DNA of 18,162 nt from SH-MAG3 sp035461245 (lineage in GTDB: Bacteria; Gemmatimonadota; Gemmatimonadetes; Longimicrobiales; RSA9): NCBI GenBank assembly GCA_035461245.1, contig DATHVP010000105.1:1-18162 (forward strand), written 5' to 3'. The translations under genes were made by a program, and so were the position numbers. The notes beneath the pieces are model-generated. The model made no database searches. It worked only from the letters and a program-made list of their open reading frames with translations, and had not been told where the DNA came from. This document shows, one piece after another, positions 1 to 6,357 of this stretch. Numbering within the stretch: the stretch's first letter is position 1; the number at the start of each line of letters is the position of its first letter.

Positions 1-697
1 CGCGGAACTCACGGAACAGCTCGGCACACAGGGCCGGCGCGAAGTCCGCAATGGCAAGGATGCCACCAGCGGCACCGAGCTCGAGGGCGGTGTAGAGGAG
101 CGTGCCGTTGCCCACGAAGATGCGGCATGACGCGTCGCACGCCGTCGTGAAGTCGGCGAATCGCTTGATGTCGCCGGACGAGTCCTTCAGCCCGGCGACG
201 TTCGGATGCCGCATGAGCTCCGCAACGAACCCCGCCTCCAGGGTCACCTTCGTGTACTTCGGGATGTGGTAGAGCAGGACGGGCACCGGCGACTCGTCGG
301 CGACGGCCCGGAAGTGGTCCAGCATGGCGGCCACGGGCAGGTACGGGCCGAAGTATGCCGGCGGGTGCACCAGCATGACGTCCGCCCCTTCCGCCGCCAT
401 CTGCCTGGTCATCCGGACCGTGGCCCGGGTCGACTCGCCGCTGGCGCCTGCAATCAGCGGCAGGCCCGGTGGCACCACCTCCCGGCTCATGGCCGTCAGG
501 CGCACCTTCTCGTCCTCATCCAGCAACGCCCCTTCCCCGGTGGAGCCGAACAGCACGATGCCATCGATGGGCTGATCCACCCAGCGGCGCAGGTTCTCAC
601 GCAGGGCGATGGGCGCAATGTCGCCGGTGACGGCGTCGAAATTCGTGGTGACCGGCGGGAAGATGCCCTGCAGCCGGTCGCGGATGTCGGCGGCCAT
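1..697 (-). CDS. DapA-family class I aldolase (HOGA/KDG-aldolase-like), 3' end outside window
   Basis: The first 232 residues of a dihydrodipicolinate-synthase superfamily TIM-barrel aldolase are visible; the C-terminus lies beyond base 1. Seen: the pyruvate-binding GSTGE loop near residues 51-55, the YHIP stretch that carries the catalytic tyrosine, and GLKDSSGD with the Schiff-base lysine. The stretch GASGESTRATVRMT followed by a GAD strand resembles 4-hydroxy-2-oxoglutarate aldolase (human HOGA1 type) more than true DapA, and a bona fide dapA already lies at 4136-5044. The likely reaction is therefore reversible aldol cleavage of a 2-keto-acid, giving pyruvate; the substrate is not readable from the sequence. 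The ATG shares its A with the pilT stop codon (TGATG), so translation is probably coupled to pilT. The family is firm; the subfamily is inference. Confidence 0.85.
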   Translation of the reverse strand, partial: MAADIRDRLQGIFPPVTTNFDAVTGDIAPIALRENLRRWVDQPIDGIVLFGSTGEGALLDEDEKVRLTAMSREVVPPGLPLIAGASGESTRATVRMTRQMAAEGADVMLVHPPAYFGPYLPVAAMLDHFRAVADESPVPVLLYHIPKYTKVTLEAGFVAELMRHPNVAGLKDSSGDIKRFADFTTACDASCRIFVGNGTLLYTALELGAAGGILAIADFAPALCAELFREFR

Positions 698-1761
698 CAG
701 GCCAGCGTCCGTACTTTGAGTTCGAAGTCGGCCGGGTTACTGGCGGCCGCCTTGGCGACCTCGAACGAGACCAGGTCCTCGGCCACCAGCTGCATGAGAT
801 GCTGGTCGAACGTCTGCGAGCCGTACTGTTCCCTGCCGGCCGCCATGAAGTCCGGGATCTCAGCCACCTTGTCCTTGTCCAGGATGGCGTCCCGTATGGT
901 CGAGGTCACCACCATGACTTCCGCTGCGACGACCCGACCGCTCCCCTCCTTGCGAGGTAGCAGCCGCTGGCTGATCACTGCCACCAGGTTCTCGGACAGC
1001 CGGACGCGCACCATCTCCTGCTCGTGCGGCGGGAACACCGCAATGATCCGGGAGATGGTCTGCACCGCGTTAGTCGTGTGCAGCGTGGAGAACACCAGGT
1101 GGCCGGTCTCCGCCGCCTTCATCGCCGTGTCGATGGTTGACGTGTCACGCATCTCGCCGATGAGAATGACGTCGGGGTCCTCCCGGAGCGCTGCACGCAG
1201 GCCAGTCTCGAACGTTTCCGTGTCGCCGCCCACCTCCCGCTGCGTGATGGAGCTGTGCACGTCGCGGTGCAGGAACTCGATGGGGTTCTCCAGCGTCAGG
1301 ATATGCTTCTTGCGCGTCTGGTTGATGTGGCCGACCAGCGCGGCCAGCGTGCTGCTCTTGCCGGATCCCGTCACGCCTGTCACGAGCACGAGACCGCGCT
1401 CCGAGTTCCCTATCTGCGCCATGACCGGCGGCAGGCGCAGCGCCTCGAAGCTCGGCACGTCAATGGGGATCACCCGCAGCACGGCCATGAGCGTGCCTCG
1501 CTGCCGCAGGATGTTCACCCTGAACCGGCCGACACCCGGCGCACTCCACGAGCAGTCATAGTCGTGGATGAGGTGCAGGTGCTCCCGATCCCTTTCGTTC
1601 GTGATGAGCTGTCCGCAGATCTGCGTCACCTGCTCAGGCGACAGCCGCTGCTGGGTCAGCGGCACCAGTTCGCCGGTGATGCGGGCGAGAATGGGCGAGC
1701 CCGCCTTGATGTGGATGTCCGATGCGCCGCGCTGAATGGCGGCCTTGAAGATCTCGATCAT
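697..1761 (-). CDS. pilT: Type IV pilus retraction ATPase PilT
   Basis: Cytoplasmic hexameric secretion-superfamily ATPase that powers pilus retraction and twitching. In the 354-residue product: N-terminal PAS-like region 1-110 with ASDIHIKAG at 13-21, Walker A GVTGSGKS at 129-136, Asp box and Walker B around 185-205 (DPDVILIGEMRD), and His box TGHLVFSTLHTT at 219-230. The C-terminal helix region TIRDAIL...QTFDQHL occupies the place of the PilT AIRNLIRE motif. The length fits PilT (about 345-360 aa). The frame stays open up to 1923, but that extension would run into the upstream mgtC-family gene and adds a tail with no PilT similarity, so the ATG at 1761 (MIEIFKAAIQRGASD) is chosen. No strong Shine-Dalgarno is visible there. 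The remaining pilus genes are not in the window. PilU-type paralogues are an alternative, but the C-terminus fits PilT as well. Confidence 0.93.
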   Translation of the reverse strand: MIEIFKAAIQRGASDIHIKAGSPILARITGELVPLTQQRLSPEQVTQICGQLITNERDREHLHLIHDYDCSWSAPGVGRFRVNILRQRGTLMAVLRVIPIDVPSFEALRLPPVMAQIGNSERGLVLVTGVTGSGKSSTLAALVGHINQTRKKHILTLENPIEFLHRDVHSSITQREVGGDTETFETGLRAALREDPDVILIGEMRDTSTIDTAMKAAETGHLVFSTLHTTNAVQTISRIIAVFPPHEQEMVRVRLSENLVAVISQRLLPRKEGSGRVVAAEVMVVTSTIRDAILDKDKVAEIPDFMAAGREQYGSQTFDQHLMQLVAEDLVSFEVAKAAASNPADFELKVRTLA

Positions 1762-1812
1762 GCGAACCGCATCTGGGGATGATTCCCGCGAGGGGTCGCG
1801 GGCGACGCGGGC

Positions 1813-1818
1813 AAGATA
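1813..1818 (-). promoter_or_regulatory. Weak candidate -10 element upstream of pilT
   Basis: In the 100-base gap between the mgtC-family stop and the pilT ATG, the minus strand reads TATCTT (four of six matches to TATAAT), about 50 bases before the start codon. No convincing -35 hexamer is seen at 16-18 bases. This gap is the only real break in the 5310-to-1 gene run, so an internal promoter here is reasonable but unproven. Confidence 0.2.
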
Positions 1819-1861
1819 ACAGCCGTGCGTTGGAGCCGCTATCGTCGCCGGTCGCGCCAGG

Positions 1862-2566
1862 TCAGCGACCGCCCAGCGTGACCTTGAGGATACCAGGGCG
1901 CATGGCGAGTTCGCGCATGGCAACCTCGATATGATGGCGGTGCCCCCGGGCGCTGAGCGACACGATCAGCAGATCGTCCTGCCGCTCGATCTCCTGCACC
2001 CGCACACTGTAGCCGGCGTCGGCGAGATATTTCTCGACGCCGTCTACCATCTCCTGATTCTGCTCCATGGTGACGCGCAGGATGCGCTCCTGGTAATGAT
2101 AGGGCAGGAGCAGGTCCTCGAATCGGCCCAGCACCATGAGCGCGGCCAGGACCAGTGTGGTGCCGACGATGGCCTGCAGGTACGCGCCTGCACCCACCGC
2201 CATGCCCAGCGCGGCCACGACCCACAGCGTGGCGGCGGTGGTCAGGCCGACCACGCTGCCACGCGCCTGGATAATGGTGCCCGCGCCCAGAAATCCGATG
2301 CCGCTGACGATCTGTGCCGCCAGCCGGCCTGGATCGCTGCGGAACCCGCCGGGCAGGGTGATATCCGACGCCACCACGATGGACAGTTCGGTGACGAGGG
2401 CGGCACCGACACAGATGAGCAGGTTCGTGCGGAAGCCCGCCGGCTTGCCGCTGGCTTCCCGCTCCAGGCCGACCAGCCCGCCAAGCGCCGCAGCCAGCAC
2501 GAGACGGAACACCGACTCCACCGGCCCGCCGGCCAGGCCTCGGATCAGTTCGGACAGCCAGTCCAT
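1862..2566 (-). CDS. MgtC/SapB-family inner-membrane protein
   Basis: A 234-residue membrane protein. The N-terminal half has about five hydrophobic segments (roughly 18-35, 47-66, 84-100, 106-124 and 130-147) and MgtC signatures: LGGLVGLERE followed by KPAGFRTNLLICVGAAL, then IVSGIGFLGAGTII and GLTTAATLWVVAALG. The C-terminal part (about 158-234) is soluble, with the alternating pattern of an ACT-like domain. Family members are linked to growth in low magnesium, virulence and modulation of the F-type ATPase, but the biochemical role of most chromosomal copies is unknown. The ATG lies 7 bases after the dapH stop and is preceded by a purine-rich GAGGCAGG, so it is probably co-transcribed with the dap genes. 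There is no visible reason for this pairing. Confidence 0.9.
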   Translation of the reverse strand: MDWLSELIRGLAGGPVESVFRLVLAAALGGLVGLEREASGKPAGFRTNLLICVGAALVTELSIVVASDITLPGGFRSDPGRLAAQIVSGIGFLGAGTIIQARGSVVGLTTAATLWVVAALGMAVGAGAYLQAIVGTTLVLAALMVLGRFEDLLLPYHYQERILRVTMEQNQEMVDGVEKYLADAGYSVRVQEIERQDDLLIVSLSARGHRHHIEVAMRELAMRPGILKVTLGGR

Positions 2567-2573
2567 GCCTGCC

Positions 2574-3287
2574 TCAGTCGTTCAGGCGACGCAGTTCCTT
2601 CAGCAGTCCGGTCTTGTCCTTCGTCTTCTCGTCCACGTCCTTGATCTTCCGCGCCGGCTGGCCTGCCACGACAGACATGGGTGGGACGTCACCCGTGACG
2701 ACGGCGCCGGCGGCCACCACGCTGCCCCGACCAATCCGACAACCCTCAAGGACGACAGCGTTGGCGCCGACGAGTACTTCGTCCTCGATCACGACGGGGT
2801 CGGCGCTCGGTGGCTCGAGTACGCCCGCCAGCACGGCGCCCGCTCCGATGTGGCAGTCCTTCCCCACAATGGCCCGGGCGCCCACCACGGCATTCATGTC
2901 TATCATCGTCCCATCGCCGACAACCGCGCCGATGTTGATGACGGCGCCCATCATGACGATGACGTGCTCGCCGATCTCGACCTTGTCCCGGATGAACGAG
3001 CCGGGCTCGATGCGGGCGTTCACCCCCTTCAGGTCCAGCAGCGGGATGGCCGAATTGCGCCGGTCGTTGTCCAGGTGGTAGTAGCGCACGCGCTCGCCCG
3101 CGGCGTCGAGCATGGCACGCACGGCGTCCCACTCGCCAATGAGCACGGTGCTGCCCGCTCCCGTGGGAAACACCATCACCTCGTCGGCGGCAGCTTCGTC
3201 CAGTGGGCCATCGTGGCGCACGTGTACGGTCACAGGCGTGCGCTTGCGCGCGTTGGCGATGAGATCGCGGATCTCCTGGTAATCCAT
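2574..3287 (-). CDS. dapH: 2,3,4,5-tetrahydropyridine-2,6-dicarboxylate N-acetyltransferase
   Basis: Acetyl-CoA-dependent enzyme of the acetyl branch of diaminopimelate/lysine synthesis. At 237 residues it closely matches the Bacillus DapH (YkuQ) architecture: a small N-terminal alpha/beta region with FGEW/IGEW-like sequence at 49-53, the family hallmark DNDRRNSAIPLLDLK at 73-87, then a left-handed beta-helix of hexapeptide repeats from about 90 to 210 (IGEHVIVMMGAVINIG, IGAGAVLAGVLEPPSA, VGANAVVLEG). It ends in a charged DEKTKDKT tail. The succinyl-type DapD is longer and lacks the NDRRNSAIP block, so the acetyl branch is favoured. It sits 3 bases after dapB. The downstream steps (acetyl-aminotransferase, deacetylase) are not in the window. 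Confidence 0.95.
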   Translation of the reverse strand: MDYQEIRDLIANARKRTPVTVHVRHDGPLDEAAADEVMVFPTGAGSTVLIGEWDAVRAMLDAAGERVRYYHLDNDRRNSAIPLLDLKGVNARIEPGSFIRDKVEIGEHVIVMMGAVINIGAVVGDGTMIDMNAVVGARAIVGKDCHIGAGAVLAGVLEPPSADPVVIEDEVLVGANAVVLEGCRIGRGSVVAAGAVVTGDVPPMSVVAGQPARKIKDVDEKTKDKTGLLKELRRLND

Positions 3288-3290
3288 GGC

Positions 3291-4139
3291 TCAGCTTTCT
3301 ATTCCGAGTACGTCCTTCATTTCATAGCGCCCTGCCGGCCGGCCGCCCAGCCAGCCCGCAGCCAGCAGCGCGCCCTCAGCGAACAGCGCACGATCCAGCG
3401 CGACGTGGTTCAGTTCGATGCGCTCACGCTCACCCAGGAACATGACCTGGTGCTCTCCAATGACACCACCGCCCCGGACGGCATGAAAGCCGATCTCGTC
3501 CCGCCCCCGTTCGCCTGTCATGCCGCTGCGCCCGTCCCGCCGCACGGCCTGCAGCGCCACACCCCGCCCCCGTGCGGCCGCCTCGCCCAGCGCAAGCGCA
3601 GTTCCGCTCGGCGCATCCACCTTCCGCCTGTGGTGCGACTCCACGATCTCGATGTCGTACCGCCCGGCGGGCAATGTGGCCGCCACACGCTCCGTCAGCA
3701 CCGCGAGCAGGTTCACGCCTATGCTGAAGTTGGCAGCCGCCAGCACGGCGGCGTGCCGTGCGAGGTCGTCCAGCAGGACATTGGTGGCGTCATCGAGGCC
3801 GGTGCTGCCCACAACCAGTGCCCTGTCGCGCAGCGCACCCGCGCAGTGCTCCAGGAGTTGGCGGGTGCCTTCCGCACCCGTGAAGTCGATGACGACGTCG
3901 GCTCCCGCAATCATGTCCGCAGCCGTCTGCGGCGTTGCCAGCGGCACGACCGAGGCGCCTCCCGCGCCGGCCGCGTCGTTGGCGGCAGGGCCGGTCGTCG
4001 CCGTAGCGCCAGCGGTGATCGCCCGGCCGATGCCCCCGACGAGCGTGAGCCCATGAGCGCTGGCGGCGCCCCCCTCCAGCAGTCGCACCAGCGTCTGGCC
4101 CATCCGTCCGCGGATACCGGCGATGACGACCCGCGTCAC
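3291..4139 (-). CDS. dapB: 4-hydroxy-tetrahydrodipicolinate reductase
   Basis: NAD(P)H-dependent reductase that converts the DapA product to tetrahydrodipicolinate. In 282 residues: a Rossmann nucleotide loop GIRGRMG at 8-14, VVIDFT at 82-87, VVGSTG at 109-114, ANFSIGVN at 136-143, and the family signature ESHHRRKVDAPSGTA at 167-181. H169, H170 and K173 are the expected catalytic and substrate-binding residues. The start is GTG, overlapping the dapA stop as GTGA, which implies coupling. A loop rich in Ala, Gly and Thr at about 39-63 follows the first beta-alpha unit and makes this copy slightly longer than the usual ~270 aa; it looks like a lineage-specific low-complexity insertion. Confidence 0.96.
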   Translation of the reverse strand: MTRVVIAGIRGRMGQTLVRLLEGGAASAHGLTLVGGIGRAITAGATATTGPAANDAAGAGGASVVPLATPQTAADMIAGADVVIDFTGAEGTRQLLEHCAGALRDRALVVGSTGLDDATNVLLDDLARHAAVLAAANFSIGVNLLAVLTERVAATLPAGRYDIEIVESHHRRKVDAPSGTALALGEAAARGRGVALQAVRRDGRSGMTGERGRDEIGFHAVRGGGVIGEHQVMFLGERERIELNHVALDRALFAEGALLAAGWLGGRPAGRYEMKDVLGIES

Positions 4140-5044
4140 CTGGCCGCCTTCATCCCTGGTGTGATACCGAGTGATTCAAGCTCGGCGATGAGCCGGTCCC
4201 TGAGCGCCGGCTCGATGGCACACAGCGGCGGCCGCAGGTCGCCCACATCGAAGCCCAGCCACGCCACGGCCGTCTTCACCGGGATGGGGTTCGCATCCGC
4301 GAAGAGTGTGTGGACCAGCGGCAGGCAGGCCAGCTGAAGGCCGGTGGCCTCCTCGATGCTGCCCTCGAGGAAGGCGTGCACCATCCTGCTCGTCTGGCGC
4401 GGCGCGACATTGCCGAGCACGGTGATGACGCCCCGCCCGCCCAGCGAGAGAACGGGCAGGATCTGGTCATCGTTGCCGCTCCAGATGGCGAAGCGGCCGG
4501 CTGCCAGCCGGGCCAGCTCGGCGATCTGCGAGATATCGCCACACGCCTCCTTCACGCCGATGACGCGGCCGTCCGCCTCTGCCAGCGCCGCAATTGTCTC
4601 CGGCAGGATATTCACTGCCGCGCGCCCGGGCACATTGTAGATGATGGCAGGCATGTCCGCGGCATCCATGACGGCGCGGAAGTGGGCGATGAGCCCCCGT
4701 TGTGGCGGCTTGTTGTACGGCGGCGCGCTCAACAGGACGGCATCGGCGCCGGCCTGCCGGGCCTGGGCTGCCAGTGCCCGGACCTGGCGAGTGTCCGTGC
4801 CGCCGCACCCGACGATGACGGGCAGGCGCCCCGCATTGGCCTGCACCACCACCTCCGTCGCCCGGCGCTGCTCCTCCGGCGTCATGGTGGCCGCCTCCCC
4901 GGTAGAGCCGCACACTACCAGGGCGTCCGTGCCGTTGTCATGGTGAAAGCGCACCAGGGACTCCAGCACGCCCTCATTCACGCCGGACTGGTCGAACGGC
5001 GTTACCAGGGCCACGCCGGACCCGTCGAACCTCGGATCTGCCAT
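4136..5044 (-). CDS. dapA: 4-hydroxy-tetrahydrodipicolinate synthase
   Basis: Class I aldolase that condenses pyruvate with aspartate semialdehyde. Numbering from the GTG one codon upstream, it shows GSTGE at 47-51, Y111 of the catalytic triad, YNVPGR at 137-142 (Y137 and the carboxylate-binding R142) and VIGVKEACGD with Schiff-base K166, so every key DapA residue is present. The length of about 302 aa is normal. Two starts compete. The ATG at 5044 overlaps the zinc-ribbon stop as TGATG. A GTG at 5047, one codon upstream, makes a GTGA overlap. The ATG is listed by convention. It is directly followed by dapB and dapH, forming a three-step pathway block. Confidence 0.95.
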   Translation of the reverse strand: MADPRFDGSGVALVTPFDQSGVNEGVLESLVRFHHDNGTDALVVCGSTGEAATMTPEEQRRATEVVVQANAGRLPVIVGCGGTDTRQVRALAAQARQAGADAVLLSAPPYNKPPQRGLIAHFRAVMDAADMPAIIYNVPGRAAVNILPETIAALAEADGRVIGVKEACGDISQIAELARLAAGRFAIWSGNDDQILPVLSLGGRGVITVLGNVAPRQTSRMVHAFLEGSIEEATGLQLACLPLVHTLFADANPIPVKTAVAWLGFDVGDLRPPLCAIEPALRDRLIAELESLGITPGMKAAR

Positions 5045-5310
5045 CACATGTTGCCCAGGTCGTGAAGATCGCCACGGGTGACGTCAGTGGCGGGATCAGT
5101 CGTCAGCGTATCCCGCTCCGTCGATTCCCGGAAATCCGTATCCGCCTCATCGTCAGGGCTATCGGCATAGAACGAGCGGAATACCTCCCCGCCGCATTTT
5201 TCGCAGCTGAGATCGGCCGGCGGCTCCTCGCCCTCGAACGTGTACTCCTTGCCGCATTTCAGACAGACCTGCACCAGGACTGCCTCCCCTTCCCGCTCCC
5301 GCTCTGCCAT
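5044..5310 (-). CDS. Small zinc-ribbon protein heading the dap operon, function unknown
   Basis: An 88-residue acidic protein with two CxxC knuckles, C16/C19 and C36/C39, separated by 16 residues, in a context (VCLKCGKEYTFEGE ... LSCEKCGG) typical of a rubredoxin- or FmdB-like zinc ribbon. After residue 50 the chain turns into an Asp/Thr/Glu-rich, probably disordered tail. The ATG at 5310 is preceded by a strong GGAGG at a 5-base distance; the frame continues upstream to 5370, but those starts lack such a site. The stop overlaps the dapA start, so the two are likely translated together. No enzymatic motif is visible. A metal-dependent regulator, a nucleic-acid-binding accessory protein or a structural role all remain possible. 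Confidence 0.75.
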   Translation of the reverse strand: MAEREREGEAVLVQVCLKCGKEYTFEGEEPPADLSCEKCGGEVFRSFYADSPDDEADTDFRESTERDTLTTDPATDVTRGDLHDLGNM

Positions 5311-5484
5311 TCCGCCCTCCATGCTGCCGTGCCTGAGCATCCCCAACGCGCGCGCCACGAGCGCGCCCACACGGGGCAGCGCAATTATTCTGCCGGCCCG
5401 ATCTGTGGCGGCGCGGAGGTATCGCCTAAATTAGCCACCAGCCCTGCCGGGGCAACGTCCTGACACCACGCCTCGGGAGGGCGC
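5311..5484. promoter_or_regulatory. Divergent intergenic region between the dap operon and the suhB-family gene
   Basis: About 174 bases separate the two outward-facing starts, and both transcription units must be driven from here. Two AT-rich islands stand out in GC-rich sequence. On the minus strand AATAAT (5384-5389) is a five-of-six -10 match, but it has no recognisable -35 at 16-18 bases. On the plus strand TAAATT (5427-5432) is a weaker candidate for the downstream gene. No operator, riboswitch or terminator was recognised. In particular, no convincing lysine-riboswitch structure was seen, although this was judged by eye only. Confidence 0.35.
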
Positions 5485-6321
5485 TTGGAACCGGAGAAAC
5501 TGCTGGAAACCGCGCTGGCTGCGGCCCACGATGCCGCCGCAGTGCATGTCAAGCATCTGGGCACTGTGGCCGCCGACGACTGGACCGAGAAGGGCGCCGC
5601 CGACTTCGTGACTCATGTGGATCAGGCGGCGGAACGCTGCATCGTGGACCGTATCCGGCATGATTTTCCGCATCACTCCATCGTGGCAGAAGAGGCCGCC
5701 ACTGCCGCCGGCGCAGTTGCACCTGATGACATTCGCAGCCTGGAATGGGCATGGATAGTTGATCCGCTGGACGGGACCACAAACTACCTGCACGGGTATC
5801 CCATGTATGCGGTTTCCATTGCCGTGGCGCACCGCGGCGAACCGGTGGCGGGCGTGGTCCTGAACAGCGCCTCCGGCGAGTCCTGGACGGCGACGCGGGG
5901 CGGCGGCGCGTTCCGGAACGGGCAACCCATCCGCGTGTCAGGCATCGCGCGCATGTCCCGGGCTCTCATCGGCACCGGCTTCCCGTTCAAGGCCCTCCAC
6001 CTCCTGCCGCAGTACACTGATCAGTTGCAGGCGGCCCTGCGGCGCAGTTCGGGGGTAAGACGGGCGGGTTCGGCAGCCCTGGATCTCTGCCATGTGGCGA
6101 CGGGCTGGTTCGACGGATTCTGGGAACTGACGCTGGCGCCATGGGACGTGGCTGCCGGTGCCCTGGTGGTGCGGGAGGCCGGTGGCGTGGTTACCCGGAT
6201 GGATGGCGATAGAGACGTGCTCGGGCACGGTTCCATCCTGGCGGGCAACCCGGCCATACACGAGGCGATGGCTGAACTCCTCCGGGAGGTGGACGCAGCG
6301 GGCCTGAACCGCCAGCTTTGA
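5485..6321 (+). CDS. Inositol monophosphatase family protein (SuhB-like)
   Basis: A 278-residue Mg-dependent, Li-sensitive-type phosphatase. Metal site 1: E69/E70 in IVAEE, and motif A WIVDPLDGTTNYLHGYP with D93 and D96. Motif B is WDVAAGALVVREAGG with D221. These are the complete catalytic set for hydrolysis of inositol-1-phosphate or related sugar phosphates. SuhB, histidinol-phosphatase and CysQ-type specificities cannot be separated here, though the GTTNYLHGYP context fits the IMPase/SuhB branch. The start is TTG at 5485, four bases after GGGAGG, and no better ATG or GTG lies between it and the first conserved residues. It is followed after 36 bases by the class A PBP gene on the same strand. 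Confidence 0.9.
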   Translation: MEPEKLLETALAAAHDAAAVHVKHLGTVAADDWTEKGAADFVTHVDQAAERCIVDRIRHDFPHHSIVAEEAATAAGAVAPDDIRSLEWAWIVDPLDGTTNYLHGYPMYAVSIAVAHRGEPVAGVVLNSASGESWTATRGGGAFRNGQPIRVSGIARMSRALIGTGFPFKALHLLPQYTDQLQAALRRSSGVRRAGSAALDLCHVATGWFDGFWELTLAPWDVAAGALVVREAGGVVTRMDGDRDVLGHGSILAGNPAIHEAMAELLREVDAAGLNRQL

Positions 6322-6357
6322 AGTGGATCCCATCAGCAGAACGAGGCGACGCAGCGA

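Noticed and set aside
206..1561. 451-codon plus-strand open frame opposite the aldolase and pilT
   Set aside because: It spans the junction of two confirmed minus-strand genes and shows no protein family features.
1762..1923. N-terminal extension of PilT to an upstream ATG
   Set aside because: It would overlap the mgtC-family gene by 62 bases and add 54 residues with no PilT counterpart, while the 1761 start gives the canonical N-terminus.
2136..4337. 733-codon open frame on the plus strand across the mgtC, dapH and dapB genes
   Set aside because: It runs antisense through three well-identified genes and has no domain pattern; it is a codon-bias shadow.
5311..5484. Lysine riboswitch ahead of the dap operon
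   Set aside because: The leader is short and GC-rich and no L-box-like conserved core was recognised; a covariance search would be needed to revisit this.
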